Positions 1 through 13,200 of a stretch of DNA of 64,000 bases are shown here, piece by piece (positions within the stretch are counted from its first letter, which is position 1; the number at the start of each line of letters is the position of its first letter). Origin of the DNA: Enoplosus armatus (taxonomy: Eukaryota > Chordata > Actinopteri > Centrarchiformes > Enoplosidae). The notes below the pieces were generated by a model. That model was not told the origin of the DNA. It searched no databases and worked only from the letters and a program-made list of their open reading frames with translations. A program made the position numbers and the translations under genes. The stretch is from the NCBI RefSeq assembly GCF_043641665.1, contig NC_092183.1, positions 16,640,501 through 16,704,500 on the forward strand. The letters run 5' to 3'.

Positions 1-280
1 AATTACTAGAAAAACAGGAGGGGAGGGGTCAGTAACAAAACCTGTAGAGTACCAAGCACATGTTGGAGTATTTAGGTACACTTTGAAAACTTTCTCTACG
101 AATGAAGGATGTGAATGTAAATACATGAATATTAGGGGATCGCAGTCTGTTGTAGCTTCAGTGCTATCTGTTGCCGTGTGCCATTCATTTGTTCCCGAAG
201 TCTCCTGATGCGTGAGAGGGGAGTGGTTCCTAGCAAAAGAGTTATTCATAACTGCTGATCCTTTTGTGCGAAGGATCTGT

Positions 281-548
281 GTCGGACAGGGGCGCGTTGA
301 ATGCAGGCTGGTACCCGTCTTGGGGTCTCAGATGGAATTTGGGACTTGTAGAATGGGCAAAGGGGCGTTTCCTCTGTTCACACTTGAGCTCTGCCTAGCC
401 ATGCTGAACCCCCCGGCCTCCATCTCTTCTCTAGGCCATCATGTCGTCTCTCCCAGCAACAGAGTAATGAAGTGGGGACCATTATGGTCACTATGGGTAA
501 TACTGGGCTAATGGAGTTCAGATAGAGGACCACCTCTGCCCATTAAAA
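281..548. repeat. Copy A of a diverged direct duplication
   Basis: This unit is repeated in the same orientation at 1769-2043. Shared landmarks occur in the same order: a gtcggacagg-like start, ttcacacttgagctctgcc, the GC-rich core (identical over about 20 bases near 398-419, including ctgaaccccccggcct), gccatcat, cagagtaatgaagtgggg, cattatggtcac and gggctaatgg. The match fades at both ends. The open frames through it (99 codons on plus at 212-511) are not conserved in frame between the copies, so it reads as duplicated non-coding DNA rather than paired exons. Confidence 0.8.
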
Positions 549-1768
549 TAGGCTAGTGCAGTTAAGACACAATTAAGAACTGGGAAGGCTGAACCTTGGG
601 AGATATCCTTTTGAAATTCAAATATATTAATTTTTGTGGGGGACACATCACTCAATCAGACCTTTTATGCTTCAAGGGAATGTGAGCCTTGTGCTTGCAA
701 CCTATGAATATGTTGTATTATACTGTATACAGTGCAATGCTATGCAGAGTTGACAAAGTTCAGAAATGATTTTCACCCAGGCTCTTGCAGGCCTAGTTGA
801 ATGCATATACTTGCTAACAAACAAGTTTGCTGTAATCTTGGTCACAGTCTGCCTGAGCCTTTAATGAGGGACTTTTTGTCACGATGGATCTCCTTCTGAT
901 CCTCGGTGAGAAGTGAAATTCCTGCAGTCAGCAGTCAGCACTTCCCTACACAGTAGCTTGCTGCTGCAGAAATCCACGAGCCAAGAGATTTTTGAGTTCC
1001 AATGCCGCCATATTTGAGGCTTCTGTCACATTCCATGTTCAGACTGGCCCCTGCCTCGGCCACATGATTTGCTACACACTGAACTCCTGATGCCAAGAAC
1101 TGTCTTCTTCTGACTTCTGACATCAGCCATCTTTAAACACTTTGCACTGCGCTGCATTCTCTCGATTTTCTCTTTTTCCTGTCTCTGTCTTCTCTCTCTC
1201 AGTCTCTCTTTTGCTCTCTCTCTCTTGCTCTGCTTTTCCCCTTTGTGTTCCTCCTCAGCGATCTGGCTTACAGCTGAAGCTGATTCAGACATGGAAGGGA
1301 TCAGATGATTTCAGCTGGAAAAACTGCATTCTTTTTGCATATTGCTTTGAACCCTGCTATTATCCAGTTGCCTGTTTTACAGTAATACCCTTAAACAGAA
1401 AGACTAGGATGGAGAAACCTTTGCACAGTCTTTGTCTGGTCCAACAGCACTTAATTTCTAAAATATCCCCGTACAGTGATTGGGTGACACCCAAAAAAAG
1501 AGAAAAGAATGGATTTTCTTTGGTATTGTCTGGCTCATAAAAAGGTATTTCCAAAACCAAAATGTATTTTCTTTACTTTTAAGACCCTCATTTTGCTTAC
1601 TGTGAACAACTGCAAGATCCACAGAGCTTATCTGCTGACAGTTTGGATTCAACAGTCGTTTCTTTGTTAAAGAAGAAAGTTGTAAATTGGACATACATGC
1701 CAACGATAGCTCCATTATGATAGCGTGTTGTACATGATGAGGGCAGTTCATATCATGTTTTGCGGTGT
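549..1768. other. Spacer between the duplicated units
   Basis: This is non-coding DNA. It holds a polypyrimidine (CT-rich) tract at about 1155-1245, whose complement gives a spurious Glu/Arg/Lys-rich minus-strand frame. No exon, RNA gene or mobile element was recognised. Confidence 0.6.
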
Positions 1769-2043
1769 GTTGGACAGGGCCGAGGTGAATACAGGGTGTA
1801 TCCCTTTAGGGGTCCCGAGAGGTTCTAGGGTGATCCAGAATGGGCGATGGGCGTTTCTCCTCCTTCACACTTGATCTCTGCCCAGCCATGCTGAACCCCC
1901 CGGCCTTCCTCTCTTCTCAGGGCCATCATCTCCACTTCTCCCCGTTCAGCAGAGTAATGAAGTGGGGGACATTAGGGTCACAGTGGCTAATACAGGGCTA
2001 ATGGGGATCAAACAGACGCCCAGCCCACCTCAACCTATTAAGC
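1769..2043. repeat. Copy B of the diverged direct duplication
   Basis: This is the same-orientation partner of 281-548. The two share a run of about 20 identical bases in the C/G-rich core (near 1884-1906) and the TAAT-containing segment agagtaatgaagtggggg. Small insertions and deletions separate them. Spacing between copies is about 1.5 kb. There is no poly-A tail, terminal inverted repeat or tRNA-like box, so nothing marks it as a known transposon class. Confidence 0.8.
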
Positions 2044-2366
2044 ATGCAAGTAAATGGAAGATTGTTAAAGGACAATAGGCAGGGAGTGTCCTAGCACCAG
2101 TGGTTTTACTGCTGTCTTAGCTGCTCATGAAATATCATAATTGTTCAGTGCTTGTTGTTAGTCATTGTATTACAAAAATATAGTTATTTAAATGTAATCA
2201 TTTACAGATAAATTCCTGTTTTAATCTCTAATTTAAAACTTACCGTTTAAGTAATATGCTTCAGCAGCCCGATAGGTTGCTTGTCTTTATCAGGTATTAA
2301 TGGGGTTTTTTTGTTCTAAACTAACTGTGGTATTTTTATTATTTAAAATAAGCAATGTGTATGTAC

Positions 2367-2654
2367 CTCATCCTCTGTACATATTTTTCTCCATTTTTGA
2401 AACCCCTTCCCCAATCTGTTCCAGCCTGTCTGTATCTCTTCCTGGTCAGTAACTATAGGAGGAAGGCCATTATTCCAGATAGAGGTGTTAGCCGTGCTGG
2501 GCCGACCTGTATTGATCGCCTGTGAGAGGACGCTGAGCGGGGGAGAAGGACTATTTGCTTTAAAGTTCAATGGCTCTCCACTGCTGTTAGTGTTGCAGCC
2601 ACAGGAGCAATCGATATCTGGACAGGGACCCGTGTCACGAGACACGCTCCCCAT
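2367..2654 (-). CDS. Candidate coding exon, unidentified protein, minus strand
   Basis: On the minus strand an ATG at 2654-2652 opens 96 codons. They end at a consensus-like donor (GATGAG followed by GTACAT) whose GT lies at 2366-2365. A stop codon sits immediately upstream of the ATG, so this would be a first coding exon or an alternative start. The product begins MGSVSRDTG, has a cysteine cluster CPDIDCSCGCN, a Ser/Pro/Asn-rich middle (NSPSPPLSVLSQ, GRPSTANTSIWNNGLPP) and a tail EIQTGWNRLGKGFQKWRKI. Composition is balanced and not low-complexity, unlike most open frames here. I do not recognise the family. There is no signal peptide or membrane segment. Against it: the base three before ATG is T, no partner exon was found between here and position 1, and the frame also stays open 12 codons past the donor. 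It could be a conserved non-coding element that is open by chance. Confidence 0.35.
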
Positions 2655-2983
2655 TTAGAAACATCATAATACTGTGCTGATGCTGTTACCCCACGGCCAC
2701 AGCTTGTGTTTATATTTTTTTCTCTTTACCCCCCTCCCTTGTGTCTTGGTTGTCATGTTCCCCCTTTGCACCTTACAAGCTGCTTTCTTATTTTATACTG
2801 TAGGCTGGGTTTTAGCATGGCGGGCTGGAATCAGTGTGAATTGTAATTATAGATGATACACATGGCTGGAAGGGAGAGATAGAGAGAAAACACAGAGCAG
2901 AATAAAAGGCAAACAGTCATTTGCAGCAAAGGTAGGTGTCACAAGGTAACTGATTATGTAAAGAACACAGTGAAGGTGTTCAG

Positions 2984-2985
<2 letters not shown>

Positions 2986-3021
<36 letters not shown>
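2986..3021. repeat. (GT)n microsatellite
   Basis: An uninterrupted GT dinucleotide run of about 18 units lies between cagta and ttctcc. Confidence 0.97.
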
Positions 3022-3023
<2 letters not shown>

Positions 3024-6000
3024 CTCCTTTTTTGCCTATGAAATAAAAAATATATAATAAAATGTGCTCACTGCATTTCTTGGCTATGGTTCAAGTGCTA
3101 AGGGGAAAGAAAGAAAAAGGGCGCGATTGTTTCTAGTTCAAGGTGTGTAATGCACAGAGGCGTACATACATAATGGGGTATTGTCAGGGGGTGAGTGTGA
3201 GGATATTAATGCCCTGGTTTGTCCATGCTATTTGGTGCAGTGTCGCTCCCTGAAGGGAACAGTGAGAGTAGGCCGCTCTAACTACTCTACCCCCTCCACA
3301 CCCTCTTCCCCCAAGGCCCAGACTAGAGGTCACTCTGTTTAGCACAAGAGGCGAAGCCCATTTTCGCCATGATGTACCAAATACATTCCTCTCCTCTCCT
3401 CCGTTGGTAAATATAAATGCTCCGCCTTCCTCATTGTGTCCCAAGCGTTCACCCTCTTTTTAAACCCTCTCAGTATCTCTGCTCATCCCTCTGTGTAATC
3501 CCTCTCTACCCATATGCATATGCATAGCTGCTCTATGGCTGTGCATACATTTGCATCAGACCCCCCTTTTGCCGTCACCCACCCCCCGCCCCCACATCCT
3601 TCTACCAACACTCCTACCTCTGCCAACACTCCTCCCCATAGCCTCCCAATGAACCTGTTTATGTTTGAACATTTTCACTGGCATTTGAACTCATCCCATC
3701 GATTTCTTTATGGCGAGAGGTTGTGAGGCAGTTCCTTAAAGGGGTTGAAATCGACCATCTAAATATTTGACTAAGAGGTCACTGAGATCGCGCCATGCCC
3801 AAGCGAGAAATACAGACGGAGGCACAATGTGAGAGGAAAGGGGAAGTGGCTGGGCGTCTCCGACAGGAAGAGGCTGGAGGGAAGATCCAGCCAGAGGAGG
3901 AGTGCTTCAGCAGGATGCAGAGAGGAGAAGGGAGCGGAGAGAGGCTGCAGTGCTGAACATAGTTTGCATTTTACTTTGGCTCCACAAGAGGGTGCTGCTG
4001 GACAATCCATTCCAGGTCTTTAAGAGGAAGAGGGAAAACGCTTCCAAAACACTACATATAGCAATATATTTTCATATTTAAACAACCTCCACTCTAACCC
4101 TTTAAAACAAAGTTATGTACTTATACTTAAGTTGCAGTCCTGAAAACTAAATTGATTGTCCTTGCGCTTCTCTGAGTACTGCTATTGTGCATGTGTGACA
4201 GTAATTACATGCTAAGCCGTCAGTGACATCAAGCAAAATTGACTTCACTCTTCCCTTGCATTGTCAATCCATCGTCTTGCCTGAACAAAAATGTGTTTCC
4301 GAGATAAATCTGAATGGAGAGGGGTCTTGACCGACACAAGGAAGAAATGTGAAATAATGAATCTAATTGAATGTCTATTAAAATTATAATTTCTGCCTGA
4401 TTGGGAAAGTGAGTGGCAGTGTCCAGAGTATTACCTGCCTCAGTGTTCCTCACTTCGCCTAAGACGAGACTCTCTCCCTCCTTTCTCTCTCTCTTTCTGT
4501 CACTCTGTCATCTCTCTCCTTCTGTCTTCATCTGCACATCATTTCAGACCTCTCGTCATGATTCACATAGAGTCCCGTCCTAAATTGCAGCATTAGGATA
4601 TACAGATGACAACATTTGCACTACAATCCCCTCCCATTATGCCCACCATGACAATAGCCCCAGGGCACACAGAGGGGCTCATGTACCATCTCCTCTGGAT
4701 CCTTTATGCTTAAATGAATAATGCATACAAATATTCACTGTAAAACAAGTGTGTGTCCTCAGTTATTAGCTTAGCACAAATTAGATATTTTACTGTACAT
4801 TTGCCATCACCAGCATATGTTCCTTGTCAAGACAATGGTTCCTAGATTTTTAAACTTGGAGGGGAAAAAAAGGATTTGCATCAGAAACATCAGAGCGACG
4901 CTTGTCCTCACAATAGCAAGGCTCTACATAATCCACTTGTTATTGGGAGTTGTTTAAATAATGGTAATTACTGATCTCTTTACATTGCATTCTCCCCCAT
5001 TAACAAGCTGTGTGTCTCCCCCTCTCTTTCTCACTGTCTCTTTTCTTGCACTACAGTTGTATGCTGCCGTTGAGTCTGTAGTCGTGGTGTCTGTTGTCAT
5101 GGTGTTCAGAGCCCATGCCAGATGTCATAGTTTACTCTGAGGGAGAGAGAGAGAGAATCATGCTAGAGGCTATTTTGTTGTCAGTGATTTAGATGAAACA
5201 CAGAGATGTTAAAATGTTAGACTTGCCCCACAAAGCTTCCCCCTTTTTGTTGTGTTTTTTTTTTACGAGAGAGAGAGAGAGATGGTAAATTTACCTTGAG
5301 GGTACACAGCCTTTTGCTCTGTTAAATACAAGAGACTCGCAAAGCATTATTTGAAATCGGCATGAACAAGTAGTTATCAGAGAAGAACTGAAAGTGGCTA
5401 TGATAAAAATGTGTATGATCTTTTAATGTAATCAGAATTATGAAATAAGCTGAAGTCAGGAGTACAAATTGATTTCCACATGTGAAATTGCATTGTGTCA
5501 GTTTGATTTTACCTGACATGTTTTATGTCAATATATCAGCATTTTCTTTAACCACTCAGCATGCATATTCTGTTGTTTTGCTGAGACTTTGCACTGATGC
5601 ACTTTTCATCAATCTGAAGATACAGTACAACTGACTTGGTTTTAATTATTCTGTATAACAGTAAATGCCAAATCTTTAAATGCAAATCTGATTAAAATTC
5701 ATTTTAATGTAGAATGTGAATAAAGGTTAATTATTAGTTCACATCATACAATTAGAAGCTGTTGCAACTAAGAGGAAGACAAACATAAAACAAAACATCT
5801 AAAAACAATTGAATTAATCATACATTAATAAATTAATAATGAAATATAAATAAATGCATGCTTATTTACTCAATGTATGTTTGTGTATATTACATGCATT
5901 CATGTATTACATACATAAATTGGATACATGTATACATAGGCCCTCCTACAAATGAACTGAAACTGGACTTTTGTCAGACTTCCAGTTGCTTAATTGAGTT

Positions 6001-7158
6001 GTTCTTGAAAACACATTCTGTATCTGAACGTAAAGTATATCATTAAAACTTAAACTTTTTCTAAAATCAATAACTGCATAACATGATGTTGCAGAGTTAC
6101 AGAAACACTGGATCTTAGTGTTTCATGTTTGTGTTTAATCGTAATTGAACAATGAATATTTGAAAATGAAAAAACAAAAAGTATTTTCAGAATATTTGTT
6201 GTTAAATCAAATTAATTAATTATGTTCATTATTATATGAATATGTAGATTTTGTGGATACTGTACAGAGTGGAGCTGCTGTGAATGAATTAGACTGTAAC
6301 ATTTTACATTTAAGCAATAATTCATCAACTAACTTTTATTGGTTTAATTTATGGGAAAGCAATTTTCACTACCAGCACTGTCGTAAACATCGTTAATCAA
6401 AATACATTATTATAATGAAGCTGTTTTAAAATGTTTATTAAAGGAAATAAAAAAGGGGTTACCCTTGCTTTGTGCATCTTTCCATTGTTGTGATAATTAA
6501 TAGTTAAACTTAACGTTTTCTTTGCCAATGCAGATGAGGAGTGAGTGCCAGAGCTAGAAGAATAGTTGGACTATAAATTTAACAATAGGTAGGCTTAACC
6601 TCAAGTGATGAACGGTATGTAATATTACAGGAGTAGTCCCATGCAAATGCACCCCACTGCCTTACACAATGCTGGAGACGACAGCCAATTAAATCCATGG
6701 AAGTAAATGCCAAACTAGTTGGCTGATGCTCATTGGACAGTGGGTGGCCTCTGGATTTTTACATTTAGTGTTTGATAGTGTTGTGAAAGAGGGATTGTGT
6801 GTGTGCGCGCATCTGTGTGTGAGTGTGTGTAATACTGTGTTGCTCCAGGTTGAAATTATGATTCTGAACTGTTTTGGTGAACAGAGATGAGTCATCTTTG
6901 TATCCTCGGCATCCTGGGTGGCAGCAACAGTGTTTACACGTTATATTTAAATTGTGCAAACAAAATAATTTGAATGTCAAGACAGAAAAACGTTCTGGTG
7001 CGGCTTTGCCTTTGTTTCTGTTGCCCACAGTATCTATTCCGATCTGCTGGCCAGTAATTTAGTTGACCTCATGAAACACTTAGTGGCTGTACTAAGACTT
7101 GCGTCACAACGTGAAGTGTTAATCCCCACCCAGTTCAATTTGTGTGATTTGGTGACAG

Positions 7159-7161
<3 letters not shown>

Positions 7162-7203
<42 letters not shown>

Positions 7204-7205
7204 TC
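7162..7205. repeat. (CT)n microsatellite
   Basis: A CT run of about 19 units is followed by a degenerate ccctccctcc pyrimidine tail that continues to about 7220. Confidence 0.96.
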
Positions 7206-10200
7206 CCTCCCTCCATCCCTTTCCTGTGGCAGGGATGAAGAATCACCCACCACCACCACCCCCTTGAGTGCCATTTGTTAATGAAGGCCAAAGTGTTAGA
7301 TGATAAATATGGTTGAAGAGAAATGGCACATGTAAGTGATCTCATTTAGGAGCATTACATTTGAATTTATTGGGGTACTTAGAGGGGACAGAGGGGCCAT
7401 GACTCTGAGGGAGAGGGGAAGGGTGCAGATGACTGACTTATAATAGACAGTGGGGTAGGGCAACTTAGCGACCAACAATATGTACTGGCACCAGGGAAGA
7501 ATGCAAGCTCTGTGTGTTTACGTGTACACACTGTATGTGCTTACATACAGCTGAGTGCTATACGTGTGTGCACATGTGTTTAGGTTTTTGAAGTGTCTTG
7601 TGGAAGTCTGGATTAACCCTGTTGTAGTGTCTTTTTTTATTTTCACCACTGTCATATAGCCTACATTGTTGTACGATTTGATTATTAGCCTTGTGTTTGA
7701 ATATTGAATTAATACATTCTCGTAAATAGACAGTACAATATCAAGAACACAAGGAACAAGGCATTGAAATATAATACCACCTTAAATTTTATTATTAACA
7801 TTAAGATATACCATGCCTGTCTACTTTTAAAAGTCATATGTTATGCACTGGATTTGTTGAAAACATTTCAATAATCATTACCATCATAAAACACTGTTTG
7901 GGTGTTAGACCTGTAAAACATGAGACTTACAAATAGACAAAACAAAAACATGTTTTTTAAACAGGCATTGATTTGTGTAGGGACATGTTTGGGGAACAGT
8001 TTTCACTTGGTTTCGGAGTCCCTTTTCTGTGTATAATCCTCACATCAGAGAAAAAGAGCTTTGCAGTGAGTGGAGTGAGTTGCCTGCTTGCATGGTTCAC
8101 GGTTAATTTATGTTCGGTTTTGTTACAGTAACTACACCCATATTGTGCAGTCAACTATTCAGAAGAGTCCTACAGTATCTATAAACATTGGCAGAGTGAG
8201 ACGCACAGAATAAAAGACCTGCAATACCTCCAACTGGTTGACACAATTTGGATTGCAGAAGACGAACAATATATTCAATCCATTTCTTGGCCCCGATGCA
8301 TTTAGTAAATACAGTGCCTGGTTGGTAAGAGGGATGTTGACAGAAAATCAAAAGCAATGTAGCAGCAGCGTCCTATAATGGAGACTTAGCTCTACTTTAC
8401 ACTCCTCTTACAAAGATCTACGATTTGAAAACAATCAATCCCTTCATGAGAGCTTGTTATTTTCTCCTATAATAAAAGTAACGGCTTTTCATCATTCTCA
8501 CACAGCACTGATTGTGTTTGCACTGGAAATGTAAGCATTCATGGCATGAGTGTGAATAGAAAAGGAGAATATAGAAAAGGTTTTTATTTTTGAGAATTCC
8601 ACTCTTTCTTTTTCCTTTCCTCTTTTCTTCCTTCCTTCACTTCTCTGTTGAATTTGTTTTGCTGTCGTCAGATGTTATTGAGGATTGAAAATTTCCACAT
8701 GGTGTATTGACAGCTCGTTATGAAGGTGGCACTGCATGGCACAGAGCAGCAGGGTGCCGTATTTCCCCTCCTTGTCTTTAATTTGTGGCAAAGGACTTTG
8801 AGATTCACCAGAGAGGCTTTCTTCATGTAGAAACAACATGTGGACATTCGTTTCTCAAAATCTCCAGGACTTTTGTGGTGTTGTTCCATCATGCCTGTTT
8901 ATTGTTGCTTTTGCCTCTATTTAAAGTTACCAATTCTTACTTCCTGTAGCACAACTGTTCCCTTTATAGATAAACATCTGGAGTCTCTGTCGAGCCAGGT
9001 GTTGATGTTGCAAATAAGCTTCCTTAGTAAATGGTTAATGTTTTGACTCACTGCAGACCAGTGGACCAGAGGAAATGTTTCTTGTTGAGGCCCAATAACA
9101 CACTTAAGAAGACAATGTTTGCCTCTTTCTGCGAGACCCTGCCTACGGCACAGCCTGTATTAAGCCCTGTAACGCTTCTTCTCTCAAATGACCGTTTAAC
9201 CGTCTTTTCCGCACCCTGACGCCTCGCCTGTTATTACCACCATTGTCTCTCTTTCTGCTGTATACATGTGTGAGGCTGGGCCCTTTAATATGCGGAGAGC
9301 TTTTCCTAGGCTTTCCTACGGGCACACTGGTCTGTGTTTACTCCTCAGTCAGAATGCCTCCTTTCCACAAGTTTGACATGCCTTTTTGTTGCCATGGTAA
9401 GCCCTCCCTTAAAATATATATTTCTGCTTTTGGCCTGGATGTTTTTTTATCTCAGTGGTTTAGAGCCTGTTGCCCCCAGGGCCAGATTTAAATGTGTGTG
9501 GGTCTTCAAGGATTTCTCTGCAGAAAAGCCGTTTGGATTGCAGCCTCACCGCCATACAAGTGCGACCGAATTGTGTCATTTCAGGTTTTTGAGCCATCGT
9601 TGGAACCAAAGGAAAGTCCAAAAGAGAAGCAAAAAACACAAGACAAAAGCTGATGAAAATGGACCAGATTGGATTATGTCAGACTTGGCATGTGCCTCGT
9701 TATGAGGGAAGTCTTCGTTCTGTCTTATCACACTCTGCCTTACAGCTAAATGAATTTAAAAAAAAAAGAAAGGCAAAGCACAGCTCTGCTCCTTGGAAAA
9801 CAACAGCCAGATCGTAACTGTAAATACTGGCTTAAAGTGGTGTGGGCTCCACACGATTTTCAGTCAAAAAACAGGAAGTGAGAGGAGGAAAAAAAAACAT
9901 ACTCTGTGATTGCACTAACTTTGGGGACATGGACCACTTTTTAAGCAGTTATAGATGGGGCAATCTTTTCAACACTGGAGATGAAATTTGCCCTGAAAAG
10001 AGTTTTCTCATGGGCACATGTTGTCACAGACTTGGATTGCTACCTGAGCATCTAACCATGGGTCCTTGTGTCTAAAGAGCTACTACAGTGGGTTCAACTC
10101 TCAGGGTGTATGTGTGAAATGGGTGTTTTTGTATGGTTTGAATCCCAAAGACTAAACGAATGCTTACCATTGCTTGTCACACCAGATAAGAAATTAAAGA

Positions 10201-13200
10201 ATAATCTTAAAATCAACAACATTCTTAAGGAATAGAGCACGGGCAGGTCTGTTTGGGTATGAGAACAGATTCTACTACTTTTTTTTATGTGCAATTTTAT
10301 AATCATGTATTTTGTCTTAGATTTTTCTCTCTCATTTCCCATTCACTTTTAATTAGTGCAACTCAACCTTCATGTCTCCAAGAGCCAGAAGGCTGCCTAT
10401 TTGCAACGTTCAACAGGTAATCAAGACTGATTAAGCATTGAACATAGCCTAATTGCATTAGATCTCAGAAGCACACTATAACCACCATAACTGCAAACAC
10501 ACATGAAAATAAGAGGTTTAAATCTCAGATGAGGAAGTATTTCCTTCTTCAGTAGCAGAGAGAGGCTTATGATTGTGAGCATTACATTTGAAATACAAAA
10601 CCTAAACGTAATGCCATAAAATCCACATCCAGGAACGTGCAAACTGACAAACAACATTTTGAAGTTATTTGAATAAAAGGCATAGGTATTGTTTTTTTTC
10701 TTGTTAAAGGATTGGTGGACTTAAGTCATACCATATAATTAGATAATGTACTATTTCTGTAAGCCAAGACAAAACAGAATTGATTGTATGCAGTATGTGT
10801 GTTACTGAGTGAACATGCTCTGTTCACTCCTTCTGTATCACTGTGAAGCCCTTTAAGTGTGCTGTGACATGTCCTGAAGTCCTTGTTTAGCACCTCTCTC
10901 TGTGTGTTCGGGGTGTGAACTGATACCTAGTGTCAGCTAGCGTCAGGGACAGAATGGCGAGAGAGAGATATAGCTGAGGTCTACATAAACAAAGAGGCTT
11001 AGCCCTGAGAAAGCAAGGAGGCACACTGGGGAGAAAGAAATGGAAATGGGAAGAAATGAAGAAAGAGAGAGGAGAATGAAAGAGAGAGATGGGGCTTTTA
11101 ATGGGGAGTTGTCAATTTTCTCCAATTTAGCTCAGGAGGAAGCTATTTTCTTGGAATTAGATGGCTGGATCAATGCAGCTTTCCTGCCATTTATTCGTGT
11201 GTGGTGACATCAACTGTTGCTGTGTTCATCTCCAGGCAGAAAAAACAATATTTTCACAGGGCTCAACCTTATCACCACTTGTCAGTTAATTATGCATTTA
11301 AAGTCGGGGGTGGGCAGGAGTTCAGCAGTGAAACACTTTGATTGAGCCCTTTGAACTCAACCAGGAAAGAAATCAGTTCTCTTAATCCTGGCTCCTATGT
11401 GATCATTGTAGCCGGGGGATACAGACCTCTGTGTCCATCATCTCTCGGTCAGCCAACTGCAGCACCATTACTAATGCAATCACCCCTGTGATCTGAACTT
11501 CAGAACCTTGAACCAAAATAACAGATAAACATGTCAAAGATACGGCGCAGAAGAAAAAGAAAACGGAGGTGTGAATGAGTCATCCACCAAAGGTTCATCC
11601 GAACTCTTACAGCTGGACTTGATAGCCCAAGGTGATGTGATACATGATCGTTTGTGATGCTCCTCTCATTAGCACAGATCATGCTCTCTGCTTCAAGTTC
11701 AAGTAGTTCATACTTTTCATCGTCTAGCCCGAAGAGACTGGTATGGAAAGATCGGGTGGAAAAGTTAAATGCTATATGATAATGAATAGTGTATCTTAGT
11801 ATCAGGTGAAAGCATATTTAAAGGAGTGTGGGTGGATGGTGTGGATCTCACGGGTTTAAGGGGATCTTCCGCTGAGTACATCCAAGTCAACATCTGGAAC
11901 GTAGCAGGTTGCACAGACACAGAAATCCATTTCTGTATTCCCCAAACTCATAAACACTCAAGATCAAGGGCCCAACACACCTCTGTTTCTATCCTAAAGA
12001 AATCTATTGCCACTATTTATCAACTTTGATTGGTTAACACTTGGACTCTCAAAATGGAACCCTTCATAATTTAGAAGCTGCACTAAATGCAGTTTGCCGG
12101 GCGACATCTAAATGTTTAAAAGTCAAGTGAAGGAAGGAGGCGGTTAGACCTAAAGTTATGTCCTCCAAGGGAACTTTACAAAGATCCTCTCACAGATTTA
12201 TAGCCACTTACCTAGGAGCCTGAGTCGATATTCATAAACGTGGCTTCAAACAAAGCCCCCCATCCACTACCCCTGCTTGTAAATAAATACAGATATGCCT
12301 CTTTTACAGACAGCAGCAATCTAAAATATTACCACCAGCATAATTTTACCACACACATTAATATTTTACGGCACATTGTATTTTACCGCATTGAATCTTA
12401 AACTTTCATGGTCGGCCCCAAGGATTTTATTCCTTAGGAGTCTGTATCATTATTAGCCAAGATGTATAGCAAGTACAGCACGCTTTTGCCTTTTGCTTTT
12501 GTGCTCTTCACCATTTCATAGATGATATTTTCAGAGTCAATAATGCTATCCTGTTTGCTTTACTCAGGTTATGTCTTCTAAAGTTAAATGACTTTGTAAT
12601 TAACTTCTGTATTATCGTTTTTTGTATGCTGAGACCTTCTTGAGACTCAAAACTACATGGGCTTTTTGTGCTAAGTTCTGCCCTTATGAGGTAAAAAACT
12701 GTGCGTCTTTAACTTGACCTATGGTGTACTATGACGCGCTGCATGACCATCCTTTGCCATTTGTTTTTGTACAAGATGTCAGTTCATTAAATTTACCATC
12801 CATAGACAGATTCGTAAATTGCTCATGTAATGGTAAGACCCCATTAAATCTAGTTTGAAGTGTTTAGTTTTTCATCTAAACAAGTAAAACCCAACCTGCA
12901 CAGTATCTGCCTCATTATGATGGGAATAAACTCTTAACATCTGCATGTGTGCATTTGCATCTGTGCTTGTGTATATGGCTGTGTAGTGATTTAAGTGGTT
13001 TTAGTGTCAAAACAAGTCTAATGAGCTGGCACAATAATTATCAGCCATTTTGCTCTCACTTAAGCTAATTGAGGCTTTATATTAGAGTTAATACCACTGC
13101 GTATGTACACTGTTTTACAGTTACCAAATTGTTTGGCCAGAAATAGTGCTGCCAATAATTTAGATTTTTAATTTGTGCATGTCAGTGTTTTAATATCTCT

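Noticed and set aside
1026..1292. Glu/Arg/Lys-rich minus-strand frame
   Set aside because: It is the complement of a CT-rich tract with no splice or family support.
9585..9705. Lys/Arg-rich frame after a good acceptor (gtgtcatttcag) near 9583
   Set aside because: Two different frames look equally plausible and both stop quickly. There is no donor or family signal.
9842..10075. Frame containing SSYRWGNLFNTGDE, resembling an RCC1 YxWG start
   Set aside because: No G-x-x-H-x-L-x-L partner motif follows, the frame stops, and it does not fit the exon phases of the RCC1 gene.
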